The notes beneath the pieces are model-generated. The model ran no database searches. It was not told the DNA's origin and was given only the letters and a program-made list of their open reading frames with translations. Below are positions 1 to 9,100 of a stretch of DNA of 37,801 bases, in pieces. Source of the DNA: a virus; the IMG/VR virus record IMGVR_UViG_3300007960_000063, positions 1-37,801 of that record. One strand, 5' to 3'. A program made the position numbers and the translations under genes. The number at the start of each line of letters is the position of its first letter. Position 1 is the stretch's first letter.

Positions 1-1
1 A

Positions 2-880
2 TGGACAGCCAAGGCGAACATGGGCATGCTGGCAATGCGCGAGATGTTTTATCGCGGCATCAGCGACGGCCAGCGCCGCTCCGGCGACTACCAGTTCTGC
101 CATGACGCCCGCGAGGCCGGGTTCCCGATCTTCGTTCGCCCCAATCTGCGCTTCGGCCACACCGGGTCGCAGACGTGGTCCGGGACCCTGCAGCGCCACT
201 GGCTGGAGCGCAGCGGCGAACTGGAGGACATCGCGGTCGGCGCGTTCCGGCGCATCATGTATCCGGGTGCCGACAAGCCTCGCCTCGCCGATTTCGACGC
301 CATGTCGAAGGCGTTCGACAATGAGCCGTTTTCCATCGACCCGACCTCGCTCTTCCACTTGTGGACACTGACGCGCGAACTGGGTCCGAAGTGCAATGTC
401 CTCGAGACTGGCTCCGGCCTCTCGACGGCGGCGTTCCTCGCGGCGACCGGAGGCGACATCGTCTCGCTGGAGGGTGAGCCGATCTGGGGCGCGAAGCTGG
501 AGCGCATGCTCAGCAAGGCGACCGGCTACCCGCAGAGCGTCCAGTATGCGCCCATCGTCAAGCACCCCTTCGGCATGTGGTACGACTGGCCGAAGGAGAT
601 CGAGGACATGACGTTCGATCTGGTCCTCGTCGATGGCCCGCGCCGCGACGAGTTCGGCATGCGCGCCCGCATCGTCGATGCGCTGCCGGATGTGCTGAAA
701 AAGGCGAGGGTCATCGTCGTCGATGATGCCGACGACAAGGACGGCGCGGCGACGGTCGAGCGCATCCGCGACCTCCTCGGCGATTGCGAGGTGACGCTCT
801 TCGACAATGCGCGTGGCCGCACCTATGCGGTCCTGAAAAACCGTGCCGCGCTGCCTCAGGCGCAGGAGGCGGCGGAATGA
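2..880 (+). CDS. Glycosyltransferase-methyltransferase fusion, 3' part
   Basis: This is the C-terminal part of the gene that starts at 37263 and runs off the right end; the frame is open from base 2, so the first ATG at 20 is internal. Residues encoded up to about base 190 (motifs YQFCHDAREAGFP and LRFGHTGS) look like the end of a GT-A glycosyltransferase domain. From about base 300 a class I SAM-dependent methyltransferase follows: motif I is NVLETGSGLS near 397-426, then FDLVLVDGP near 613-640 and VIVVDD near 709-727. Joined across the ends the protein would be about 455 residues. It lies between head and tail-adaptor genes. Target unknown: a virion protein or a surface glycan are both possible. 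The fusion is seen in the sequence; the acceptor is not. Confidence 0.8.
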   Translation, partial: WTAKANMGMLAMREMFYRGISDGQRRSGDYQFCHDAREAGFPIFVRPNLRFGHTGSQTWSGTLQRHWLERSGELEDIAVGAFRRIMYPGADKPRLADFDAMSKAFDNEPFSIDPTSLFHLWTLTRELGPKCNVLETGSGLSTAAFLAATGGDIVSLEGEPIWGAKLERMLSKATGYPQSVQYAPIVKHPFGMWYDWPKEIEDMTFDLVLVDGPRRDEFGMRARIVDALPDVLKKARVIVVDDADDKDGAATVERIRDLLGDCEVTLFDNARGRTYAVLKNRAALPQAQEAAE

Positions 881-1080
881 TGCGGCGTCGGCAGATCAAT
901 CGGCTTCGGCGGCAGCAGGCTGGGGGTGAGCGCCCCCGGCCTGTCGTGCAGGCTGGCGACGACGCGGTCGTGTTCACCGGCACCCGCAGCGCGAAGGGCA
1001 TCTGCCGACACTGTGGCGTCTATATCGGCAAGGGGCGCGCCTTCCACGAGCGCACCTGTTCCAAGGAGGCGAGGACATGA
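877..1080 (+). CDS. Small zinc-finger-like protein
   Basis: A 67-residue basic protein. The start ATG overlaps the stop of the GT-methyltransferase (ATGA) and has an AGGAGG site upstream; a second ATG at 880 is equally usable. The N-terminal 20 residues are rich in Arg. Residues 43-61 hold C-x2-C, then H57 and C61 (C43, C46, H57, C61), a plausible single zinc site. Its own stop overlaps the start of the next gene by four bases, so it sits in a coupled cassette with the head-tail adaptor. Function unknown; a structural or nucleic-acid-binding role is a guess from composition. Confidence 0.65.
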   Translation: MMRRRQINRLRRQQAGGERPRPVVQAGDDAVVFTGTRSAKGICRHCGVYIGKGRAFHERTCSKEART

Positions 1081-1709
1081 CGACGCTGGGGGCCATGAAG
1101 GCGGACCTTGTGGAGATCATAGGAGATGGCGGCAAGACGACGGAGATCGCCGCCGCCATCAATCGCGCCATCGCCGAGACGCAGCACCGGGGCTACTGGT
1201 TCTCGCGCAGCCGGGAGGAGACGTTCGTCACCGTCGCGGGTCAGGTCTGGTATCCGGCATCGCACGACACCAGCATCCCGAAAATCATCCGCCTCGACGA
1301 GGCATTCGTGATCGACACCGACCACAACTGGTGCCTCGAGCGCATCAGCGCCGGGGAGATCGAGGCCGACACCGGCGGGACGCCCAGCCGCACCCGGCCA
1401 TCCTGCTACGCGCTCCTCGGCGAGCAGATCGGCCTCTACCCGATGCCGGATGCGGTCTACACGATCCGCCTGCACGGCCTGTTTCAGGTGGCCGCTCCGG
1501 CCAGCGATGGCGAGACTGGCAATCCTTGGATGGAAGAGGGCTACTCGCTGATACGGGCGATGGCCGCATTCGATCTCATTTTCAACCTTCATCAGGACCC
1601 GGAGCGCGCCGCGCCGCATGCTGCGGTCGTCGAGCGCCGCCTCTCAGAACTGCGGGTCCAGTCCAATCGTCACTCCCTGCCGCGCAGGCTGACACCAGCG
1701 AGGTTCTGA
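1077..1709 (+). CDS. Putative head-tail adaptor protein
   Basis: A 210-residue protein placed directly before the tail fibre and tail hub genes, where podoviruses carry the ring protein joining portal to tail. The N-terminal half has an AINRAIAETQ helix followed by an aromatic stretch (RGYWFSRSR) and a TVAGQVWY strand, the pattern I associate with SU10-type adaptor proteins; the helical C-terminal end (ERRLSELR) also fits. It overlaps the preceding small gene by ATGA. The assignment rests on position, size and this recalled pattern; other small tail proteins of this size cannot be excluded. Confidence 0.6.
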   Translation: MTTLGAMKADLVEIIGDGGKTTEIAAAINRAIAETQHRGYWFSRSREETFVTVAGQVWYPASHDTSIPKIIRLDEAFVIDTDHNWCLERISAGEIEADTGGTPSRTRPSCYALLGEQIGLYPMPDAVYTIRLHGLFQVAAPASDGETGNPWMEEGYSLIRAMAAFDLIFNLHQDPERAAPHAAVVERRLSELRVQSNRHSLPRRLTPARF

Positions 1710-1710
1710 C

Positions 1711-2559
1711 ATGACCGCCCCCAGCATCAAGCATAAGTTCCAGTCTGCTCTCGCCGATGGCGGCGACAACAGCCTCCTCCAGCCCAGCAACTGGAACGAC
1801 GATCACGACCTGACCGTCAGTGCGGCGTCGATCCTTGGCAAGACCTCCGGTGCCGGAGCGGTCGAGGAACTCGACGCGGCGAGCGTCAAGACCTTCCTCG
1901 CTCCGGTGGCGGCGGATGTCGCCTTCACTGACACCGCCCTTGTCCTCGGTCGCAAATCAGCAGGCGCTGGCGCTGGCGAGGAAATGACGGCGACGGACAT
2001 CGCAAACCTTCTCGCCGACATTGTCTGCCCGATTGGTACGATCCTCCATTGGGTGGGTGATGCGGTCCCATCCCGGCATCTGCTTTTGAATGGGCAGGCC
2101 GTATCGCGGGCGACCTACTCCGCCCTGTTCGCCCTGTGGGGGACGCGCTTCGGCGCTGGAGACGGCAGCACGACCTTCAACGTCATGGACGCGAGAGGCT
2201 ACGTCCTGCGCGGTCTGGACCGCAGTGCGGGCGTCGATCCTGATGCCGCCTCGCGCACGGATCGCGGGGATGGAACGACCGGCGACAACCTCGGCACCAA
2301 GCAAGCCGACGAACTTGCCTCGCACAACCACACGGCATCATCCGCGTCTGCCGGTAATCACTCGCACACCTTTAACGCCAGAAACGGCACCGCCATCGGT
2401 ACCGGCCTGCCGCTGACCGCAAACGCAGTTGGCTCCGTTGTCAGCAAGGGGACGGACGCAGCAGGCGCACACACGCACACCATTACCGTCAATGCGAATG
2501 GTGGCAACGAGACGCGCATGAAGAACATCGCCGTCGATTTCATCGTGAGAGCGCTGTGA
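1711..2559 (+). CDS. Tail fibre protein with phage tail collar domain
   Basis: A 282-residue protein. Residues 1-105 are a low-complexity, Ala/Gly/Thr-rich stem. From about residue 108 the sequence CPIGTILHW, then LLLNGQAVSRATY and FNVMDARGYVLRGLD, is the signature of the phage tail collar domain. The C-terminal third is Gly/His/Ser-rich (ASHNHTAS, GNHSHTF), a pattern of trimeric fibre tips that bind metal through alternating His. The last residues (KNIAVDFIVRAL) resemble the ends of known collar fibres. It probably contacts the host receptor. It starts two bases after the adaptor stop and is followed immediately by the tail hub gene. Confidence 0.85.
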   Translation: MTAPSIKHKFQSALADGGDNSLLQPSNWNDDHDLTVSAASILGKTSGAGAVEELDAASVKTFLAPVAADVAFTDTALVLGRKSAGAGAGEEMTATDIANLLADIVCPIGTILHWVGDAVPSRHLLLNGQAVSRATYSALFALWGTRFGAGDGSTTFNVMDARGYVLRGLDRSAGVDPDAASRTDRGDGTTGDNLGTKQADELASHNHTASSASAGNHSHTFNARNGTAIGTGLPLTANAVGSVVSKGTDAAGAHTHTITVNANGGNETRMKNIAVDFIVRAL

Positions 2560-2560
2560 G

Positions 2561-4198
2561 ATGCCCGCTGAGCCGCCGCTGATCCCGATACCGGAGTATC
2601 TGCCAGACGCGCCGCGCCCGGTGACGAGGCTTGTCTCCCTGTCGGGCCTCATCCCGCAGGGTGAGGGCCTTCACAACGGCGTGTTCCTCGACAAGCAGCC
2701 CGCGCGCTGGGGCGACACGGCGCTCAACACTCCAAACACCGACCTTTTCAGCGGCGGCATCTGCGTTCGCGGCAGCGGCCTCAATGCGATCTGGACCGCC
2801 TTTGTCGGCGGTCAGTCGAAGCTGTGGAAGCGCGCCACAGGCTGGGGCGACAGCCTCGCGGACGATGTGACGAGGACGGTCGGAGGCGGTTACGGGACGC
2901 TTCCCGGCAACAGGTGGCAGTTCGCCAAGTTCGGCGACTATGTGTTCGCCGTGAACGGCTCCGACGAGGCGCAGATATTCAAGTTGGGGACCAGCACCAA
3001 TTTCGAGGACCTCACCAGCTACAGCGGCTACTCAGGCCCTGCCTCCCTGACCCCGAAATATGTGACCGTCTGGGGCAGCTTCGTGTTCTTCGCCGACGAC
3101 ACCAGCGTCTACTGGTGCGGCGTCGAGAACCCCCTGCAATGGGAACCCGGCTTCGAGGGTGCCGACAAGCAGGACATCCCGGACAGCGGCGGCGTCCGTG
3201 GTCTGGTGTCATCCCTGCAGGGCGTTATCGTCGGCACCCGCGACAATCTGCAGTTGTTTCGCTTCACCGGCGACGAGGACGTGTTCCGCCGCGATGTCGC
3301 GAATGAAAGCGTCGGCGTCGCAGCGGCCTACAGCATGGTGCAGGCCGAGAACACCTTCTTCTTCCTGAGCCGGAGCGGCTTCCGCGAGGGGCTGCAGGCG
3401 ACGCCGGTCGGTCGCGACAAGGTGGACAGAACCTTCACGCGAAAGCTGGTCGCCGCCGCCTTCGCCCTGCAGAACTACTTCGTCCAGAAAAATTTCGTCG
3501 CGTGGACCGGGAACGACGCGACATACGACAGCAACAACGGCGGCGCGGAGTGGGTGCAGATCGAGGACCCCTCCTCACAGGTCTACGACTGGGTCGGCGG
3601 CTGGTGGGACGACAGTCTGGGCCTCGTCATCTGGACGGCAGACCCGCGCTACTACAGCGGCGCGGGGGTGGACGAAAACCCCTCGGTCGCCGCACTCGCC
3701 TATTCGCCGGTCTATCGGCGCTGGGTGGTCAGCCCGCTGGGCGTCCTCGCCGCCGGTGGCTGGCGCTCGGTGCGCGGGGAGCGCGACGACTACCCGGTCA
3801 GCAGCTACATCTACTACAGCAACGGCGACACCGAGGCCAACGTCGGCGTGTTTCAGGGCACCAGCCCGTGGTCATTCGTCATGGAATGGCACCCCGGCGC
3901 GCCCGTGATGCTGCGCCGCCTGCGCCTCGTCGGCCAGTTCGGCGGCAACACCAAGCTGACCAAGGTGGAAATCTACAAGAACCGCTGGGACGGCAGCATG
4001 GTCAGCAGCCCGTATGAGACGCTGACGCCCGACGCCGCGCAGGACGAGGTGGACGAGGTTTCAATCGGCTGGCACCGGATCAACCGGCGCGGTCTGTGGT
4101 TCCGCTTCCACTTCGCGCAGGCCGATGACCCGACGACCTACACGGAGCAGATCATGGGCCTGCAAGTGGACGCGATCCCGGCGGGAGGGGGTGCCTGA
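2561..4198 (+). CDS. Putative tail hub/nozzle protein (P22 gp10-like role)
   Basis: A 545-residue protein rich in beta strands, Trp and Tyr, with repeated short blocks (KLWKRATGWGD, YVTVWGSFVFFADD, YWCGVENPLQWEPG, VRGLVSSLQGVIVGT) that look like propeller blades. Podoviruses of the P22 and T7 types carry a protein of this kind in the tail stem, plugging and extending the portal. Position after the adaptor and fibre genes fits. The start ATG lies two bases after the fibre stop; the TGA stop overlaps the next ATG. Assignment is by architecture and context, not by a diagnostic motif. Confidence 0.6.
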   Translation: MPAEPPLIPIPEYLPDAPRPVTRLVSLSGLIPQGEGLHNGVFLDKQPARWGDTALNTPNTDLFSGGICVRGSGLNAIWTAFVGGQSKLWKRATGWGDSLADDVTRTVGGGYGTLPGNRWQFAKFGDYVFAVNGSDEAQIFKLGTSTNFEDLTSYSGYSGPASLTPKYVTVWGSFVFFADDTSVYWCGVENPLQWEPGFEGADKQDIPDSGGVRGLVSSLQGVIVGTRDNLQLFRFTGDEDVFRRDVANESVGVAAAYSMVQAENTFFFLSRSGFREGLQATPVGRDKVDRTFTRKLVAAAFALQNYFVQKNFVAWTGNDATYDSNNGGAEWVQIEDPSSQVYDWVGGWWDDSLGLVIWTADPRYYSGAGVDENPSVAALAYSPVYRRWVVSPLGVLAAGGWRSVRGERDDYPVSSYIYYSNGDTEANVGVFQGTSPWSFVMEWHPGAPVMLRRLRLVGQFGGNTKLTKVEIYKNRWDGSMVSSPYETLTPDAAQDEVDEVSIGWHRINRRGLWFRFHFAQADDPTTYTEQIMGLQVDAIPAGGGA

Positions 4199-4560
4199 TG
4201 CCCGACCTTTCCGGCAACTCACCGCTCCGCTTCGGCCAGCCGGTCCTCGCCCTCATCAAGCCGGGCGACACCGCCTACCACCAGATATACCCGCTCGGCG
4301 GCGCGGCGAGCGTGAAGGGGCGCACATGGCTCCTGACCGTCTCGATCACATGGCACGGCACTGCCGACGCATTCGTCGCCATCAATGACGGCACGACTGA
4401 TTTCGTGCTGGTGGACGCCAAGAGCGGCGCGGTCGGCGATGACCCCTACCTGTGGCAACCCGAGGGTGTTATTCTCCCCGGAACGCATCTGCTCAAGGTC
4501 AAGAGTTCGTCGGCCAACCAGATCACCTTCGCAGCGGCGCTGCAATTCTCGACGGGGTAA
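4198..4560 (+). CDS. Small structural protein, unknown
   Basis: A 120-residue, mostly beta-rich protein with no motif I recognise. The start is coupled to the tail hub stop (TGATG, one-base overlap). It contains GRTWLLTVSITWHG and FVAINDGTTDFVLV strands, compatible with a small beta-sandwich such as a tail accessory or fibre-attachment protein. It lies inside the tail gene cluster, so a virion role is likely, but this is inferred from position only. Confidence 0.6.
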   Translation: MPDLSGNSPLRFGQPVLALIKPGDTAYHQIYPLGGAASVKGRTWLLTVSITWHGTADAFVAINDGTTDFVLVDAKSGAVGDDPYLWQPEGVILPGTHLLKVKSSSANQITFAAALQFSTG

Positions 4561-4565
4561 GGCTC

Positions 4566-5546
4566 ATGGAACTTCCTTTCGGTTTCGGCATGGGGCCGAC
4601 CAGCAACACGGAGAGCAGCGGCTCGAACTGGGCGAACCAGAACACCACGTCGGCTGGGCAGACCGCGTCCAATACGGACACGCGGAACCGCATCCGCAAC
4701 AACCAGACGCAGACCTACAACACCGGCCCGTGGGGGCCGATGCAGCAGTACCTGATGAGCGGCGCGCAGAACGCGGCGGCGCTGTTCAATGCTGGCGTCG
4801 GTGGCGGCGTCAACACCATGTCGATGGTGTCGCCCTTCGCACAGCAGACGCAGCAGGGCATGGGCATGATGGGCGATGTCAGCAATGGCTTTGCCCAGCA
4901 GATGCAGCAGCCACTGACCGCCTACGGCACCGCCATGAATGCGATGCTGCCGATGGCGCTGGGCGATTTCAGCAATGACCCTGCCTTCCAGCAGTCGCTG
5001 GCGCGCTCTCAGCGCGACATCGGCGAGCGCATCGACATGCAGAAGGCGGCGAGCGGTCGCTACGGCGGCGCATCGCACCAGAGGGCGGTCGCCGACGCCC
5101 TGTCGGGTAATCGCCTGAATGCGGAACTGCAGCGCCAGCAGATGGGCCTCGGCCAGTTGCAGTCCCTCGGCAACAACATGGCGGGCGGCTACAACATGGC
5201 GCTCATGCCGGGCCAGACGCAAATGGGCATCGGCGGCATGTACGAGGACCTCCAGAACCGCTTCATGCAGGATCAGGCGCGCATTTTCGAGGACTACCAG
5301 CGCAGCCCGTGGGAGATGCAGGGCCTCTATCAGGGCGCGATCAATCCGATGGCAGGCATGGGCCAGAGCGGCACCGTTCGCTCGACCGGAAACCAGACGG
5401 AGCGCGGCAACACGGACAGCATGGTGCGCGCTCTCAGCGAAATGTTCTCGCGCTCGAGGGGCGGCTCCTCGTCGAGCAGCGAGAGCGGCTCAAACCCCGG
5501 TGCGGCGCAGTGGCTGGGCCTCATCGGCTCGATGTTTGGAGGATAA
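4566..5546 (+). CDS. Gln/Met/Asn-rich structural protein
   Basis: A 326-residue protein. The open frame extends upstream, but the ATG at 4566 (MELPFGFGMG) starts six bases after the previous stop and is preceded by GGTAAGG. Residues 10-50 are Asn/Ser/Thr-rich and low complexity; the middle is helical and rich in Met, Gln and Ala (NAMLPMALGDF, SLARSQRDIGER); the C-terminal end is Ser/Gly-rich before a short hydrophobic tail. Such composition is common in ejection or tail-tip proteins of short-tailed phages. It is the first of a run of low-complexity genes leading to the giant internal protein. Function not recognised. Confidence 0.65.
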   Translation: MELPFGFGMGPTSNTESSGSNWANQNTTSAGQTASNTDTRNRIRNNQTQTYNTGPWGPMQQYLMSGAQNAAALFNAGVGGGVNTMSMVSPFAQQTQQGMGMMGDVSNGFAQQMQQPLTAYGTAMNAMLPMALGDFSNDPAFQQSLARSQRDIGERIDMQKAASGRYGGASHQRAVADALSGNRLNAELQRQQMGLGQLQSLGNNMAGGYNMALMPGQTQMGIGGMYEDLQNRFMQDQARIFEDYQRSPWEMQGLYQGAINPMAGMGQSGTVRSTGNQTERGNTDSMVRALSEMFSRSRGGSSSSSESGSNPGAAQWLGLIGSMFGG

Positions 5547-5549
5547 GCG

Positions 5550-6158
5550 ATGCAGTACAAGCAGCCCGGTTTCGCCTCGAGCGCGGTCGCGAATGGCCCA
5601 GCCGGTGGCGGCTATCAGCAACCCGGCTTCGCCTCAGGGCGCATCCCCGGACAACCCGCTCCGGGGCCGACGCCGGTCGGCCAGAACTTCAACCCGCAGA
5701 TGATGCCTCAGGTCGCCAATGGCCCGGCGCAGCCCGGCGCTCCGCAGATGCCGCAGGCTCCCGCGCAATTCCAGCAGATGACCATGCCCGGTATGATGGG
5801 CAACAGCCTGCAGATGCTGGCTCAGCAGCTTGGGCGCGGCTTCGGCGGCGACCCGGCGCAGATGATGCAGCAACTGCAGGGCTTGTACCGTCCCCCGCAG
5901 TTCAACACGACCGGGCAGCAAGGCATCCCGCCGACCGTCGCGCAGGGTCCGAGGCCTCCCGCTCCGCCGAACCCCCGGCAGCAGATGCTCAACAAGCTGG
6001 TGGATCGCCGTCAGGCCCGCATCGACCGGACGGGCGAGTTGCGCAAGATGATGGGCGGCGACATCAGCCCGAACAGGCGCGACGCACTGCGCGAGGCGCT
6101 TGACAAAAACCGCGACGCGCGCCTCGGCCTGACGAAGCGCATCAAGTCCCTCCGTTAG
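5550..6158 (+). CDS. Pro/Gln-rich structural protein
   Basis: A 202-residue protein with a strong GGAGG site before ATG 5550. Residues 1-145 are Pro, Gln, Gly and Met-rich, with two related N-terminal blocks (KQPGFASS and QQPGFASG). The last 55 residues are charged and helical (KLVDRRQARIDRTGELRKMM, then DALREALDKNRD) and end in a basic tail. It resembles linker or chaperone-like proteins in ejection cassettes. No catalytic motif is seen. Neighbours on both sides are probable virion proteins. Confidence 0.6.
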   Translation: MQYKQPGFASSAVANGPAGGGYQQPGFASGRIPGQPAPGPTPVGQNFNPQMMPQVANGPAQPGAPQMPQAPAQFQQMTMPGMMGNSLQMLAQQLGRGFGGDPAQMMQQLQGLYRPPQFNTTGQQGIPPTVAQGPRPPAPPNPRQQMLNKLVDRRQARIDRTGELRKMMGGDISPNRRDALREALDKNRDARLGLTKRIKSLR

Positions 6159-6173
6159 GAGTTAATTCCTATG
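6159..6173 (+). promoter_or_regulatory. RBS inside a small hairpin
   Basis: The AGGAG ribosome binding site of the 6171 gene can pair with TTCCT across a TTAA loop (with one G-T pair), ending just before the ATG. The short stem could lower initiation of the largest gene of the phage. Seen in the sequence; the effect is inferred and the stem is weak. Confidence 0.3.
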
Positions 6174-9100
6174 GCTGATCCTCGCGAAATCTGGGAAGTC
6201 GATCCCGCATCCTACATGGAGGAACCGGCGACGACGCCGAAAAAGTCGCGCATCCAGAGGTTGCGGGAGATGATACCAACCCCGTTGGAAGCCCTCGAGA
6301 TGACGGGCCTCATCAACAAAGGCTCCGGCGAGGTGGTCGGAGAGTTGACGGAGGCGGCTGCTCGCACTGCGCCCTACTGGACACCCGGTGCCGGTTACAT
6401 CCTCGGGCCGCAGCAGTTCTCTCATGGCTGGGACCAGATCACTGAGCCAAGGGAAAGGTCCAGCCTCGGCCCGGTTCCGCTCCCCGACGCGCAGGACGCC
6501 GTCGGCGCTCTGAATATGCTGGGCGGCACCCTCGATGTCGGCTTCGAGGCGCTGGACACCTATCTGCCGGGGGAGTGGCCAGCGCTCGCCATCCTCTGGG
6601 GCCTGCCCGCGCACAGGGTAAAGAACGTCGATGACGCGATTGATGCGGCGAGGATGGCTGGCAGGGTTGCCGACATGCGCCACGCCGACAACATGGCCGA
6701 CGCGGTGACCGATGTCGCGAGGGTCGCCGACGACATCCCTGCGCACCTCGACGACACGGACAAGGCGCTGTTCCGCGCGAAGCGCATGATGCAGGACGCC
6801 GGTCTGACGCCGGAGGATTTCATCGGCGACCGCCGCACCCAGAGAGCCACCGAGATCGCGAAAAACATCGCCGAGGAGACTGGCCTCTACCCGGACGTGA
6901 CGGGTCACTGGATGCAGGGGGTGTCGGACGCCGACATGAGGCTCCTCACGCCAAAGGAAAGGAGCGCTCGCCGTAGTGAGGCCATCGCCCGCTGGAAGAA
7001 GTTGAAGGACGAGAGCACTTCCTTCGTCGATATCTACAACGACCGCCCATACAGGGAGATGGACTTCGGCGATCAGTACGAGATGCCGTTCCGCTTTCCG
7101 GGAGCAAAGGAAACCGACCAGTTTGGCAGGCCAGCCAGCGAACTGGTGGACTTCCGCGCCGCCCTCAAGAGGCAAGCGAAAGAGGCTGAGAGCGTCGCGG
7201 ACGCATATGGCAGAAGCACTTCTGCCTACGGCAGCGGTGAGGGCGTCCCCCTGTGGTCGGTGCTCGAGCATGACGAGGCCTACAAGGCGATCCCGGAACT
7301 GCGGAACATCGACTTCGCCTATGATCCCGGCCTCCCCGACAGCACGATGGGGAGTTTCGACGACAGTCTGAACAGGCTTCGCCTCAATCCGGCCTATTCC
7401 GGGGATGAGTTGAAGATGGTCCTCGGCCATGAGTTGAACCATGCCGCAGCCAAGTTCACTGGAGCGCCGCAGGGGACTTTCGTCGGAGGCTTCGTCAACA
7501 AGGCAGAAATGGACAAGGTGCGCAGCGCGCGGTCTATGCTGATCCAGCAGATGAAGGCTGACGGCTTCGATGATAAAAAGATCGAGGCCGCAAAAATCCT
7601 TCTCGACGACCTCTCTGCAACCCGCAACTCAAGAGACGTTCTCGACGTCGTGGCGAGAGTGACTTCCGGCAATCCAGACTGGGTGAACAATAATGCGGAA
7701 CTGATTGCTCAGGCTTCTCCATACACGAAGCGCGCCGTCGAGAATGTGCTCACAGGACAGGCGGTCGCGCCAGACTGGGCCAATGAGCGGAGAAGGCTGC
7801 TTTTCGACGACTACACCAACAGGGTCGGAGAGGCGAACTCCGACGCTGTCGGGGCGGTAATCAAGAGCGATTTGAGCGGTCGCCCGCGCAACCCGGATGG
7901 CGGCGATCTGCAATACATCTGGGACAATTCCCGGAAATCGACATCGAAATTCGTGGATCGCGGCACTCCGTCGAGGAAGCAGTACATCACCCGCGTGATG
8001 GATGCCCGCGAGGCGCAGCACGGCGCGGAGCGCGACCTCATCGTGGGAACTCCAGAGGAGCGGTTCCTCGCCTCGAAGGGTGACACCGCCGGGTATGCTT
8101 CCCTCTCGGAGGACTTTGTGCCGGAGCGCGCCCCGAGGGAACCCGTCCTCCCGGACGAGGAACTCTATGCCGAGCCGCATTCGAGGCCGGAGTGGAACGG
8201 CCTGCCTCCAGACCGCAGCGGCGGCGCGCAGCCGATCTACCAGCCGAAGAAATCGACGGCGCGTATGCAGGCGCTCAAGGACCGCCTCAAGTCCAGCGTC
8301 GCGGCGATCAAGGGGCTGGACGATGACCTCTATCGAGGCGTTACGGACTTCAAGGGGGCCGACTGGTACAACACCGAGCAGGCCTACCAGATCGCCCTGA
8401 AAGTGGCCAATGGCGACCCTGTTCTGGCGCAGCGCATGCTGGACGAGAAGATGCTGTTTGAGGCGGCGTCGTCCTCGGGTGCAAACGTCGAGGCGCAGGG
8501 CTTCACCGCTGCCGCCATGCAGCGTCTCTACAGGGACGAGGCCGATGTCCCCGGCTCGCTGAGAAACTTCAAGGAACACCTCCTCGCGACCAATTCTCAG
8601 GCCGACAACAAGACGCTCGGCCAGATGCTGCCGAAGGGGGCTGGTCACAAGAACAGCTACCACCATATCGGCACGGCGAACGCCATGCTGCGGGAGCGCG
8701 ATCTGGGTATCCCGATCCCGCCCGACAGCTACCAGAAGCCGCGCTCCTTCAAGGGCGCGCTCATGGGAAACCCGGAGGACGTGGCGGTCGATCTCCACGC
8801 CTTCCGCCGTCTCGGTCAGGCCTCGGGGGACCCCGCGTTCCTGAATACCGGCGCAACGGTGTCCAAGGCGTTCCGCGACGAGATCGTCGCCCAGTACCCG
8901 GATGCGGCGCGGTTCTTCACGGACAACCCGAAAAGCAGTGATGTCGTGTTCAAGGCGCGCGACGCCTACGACAGCGGCGTCGTCCCCTTCGAGGCAATGA
9001 GCGGCTACCGTCGCGTGTTCTCGGAGATGCCGACCGAGGCAGAGTACGCCGACGCCAAGGGCATCTTCGCTGACCTGAAAAACCGCTTCAACAGGTCGAA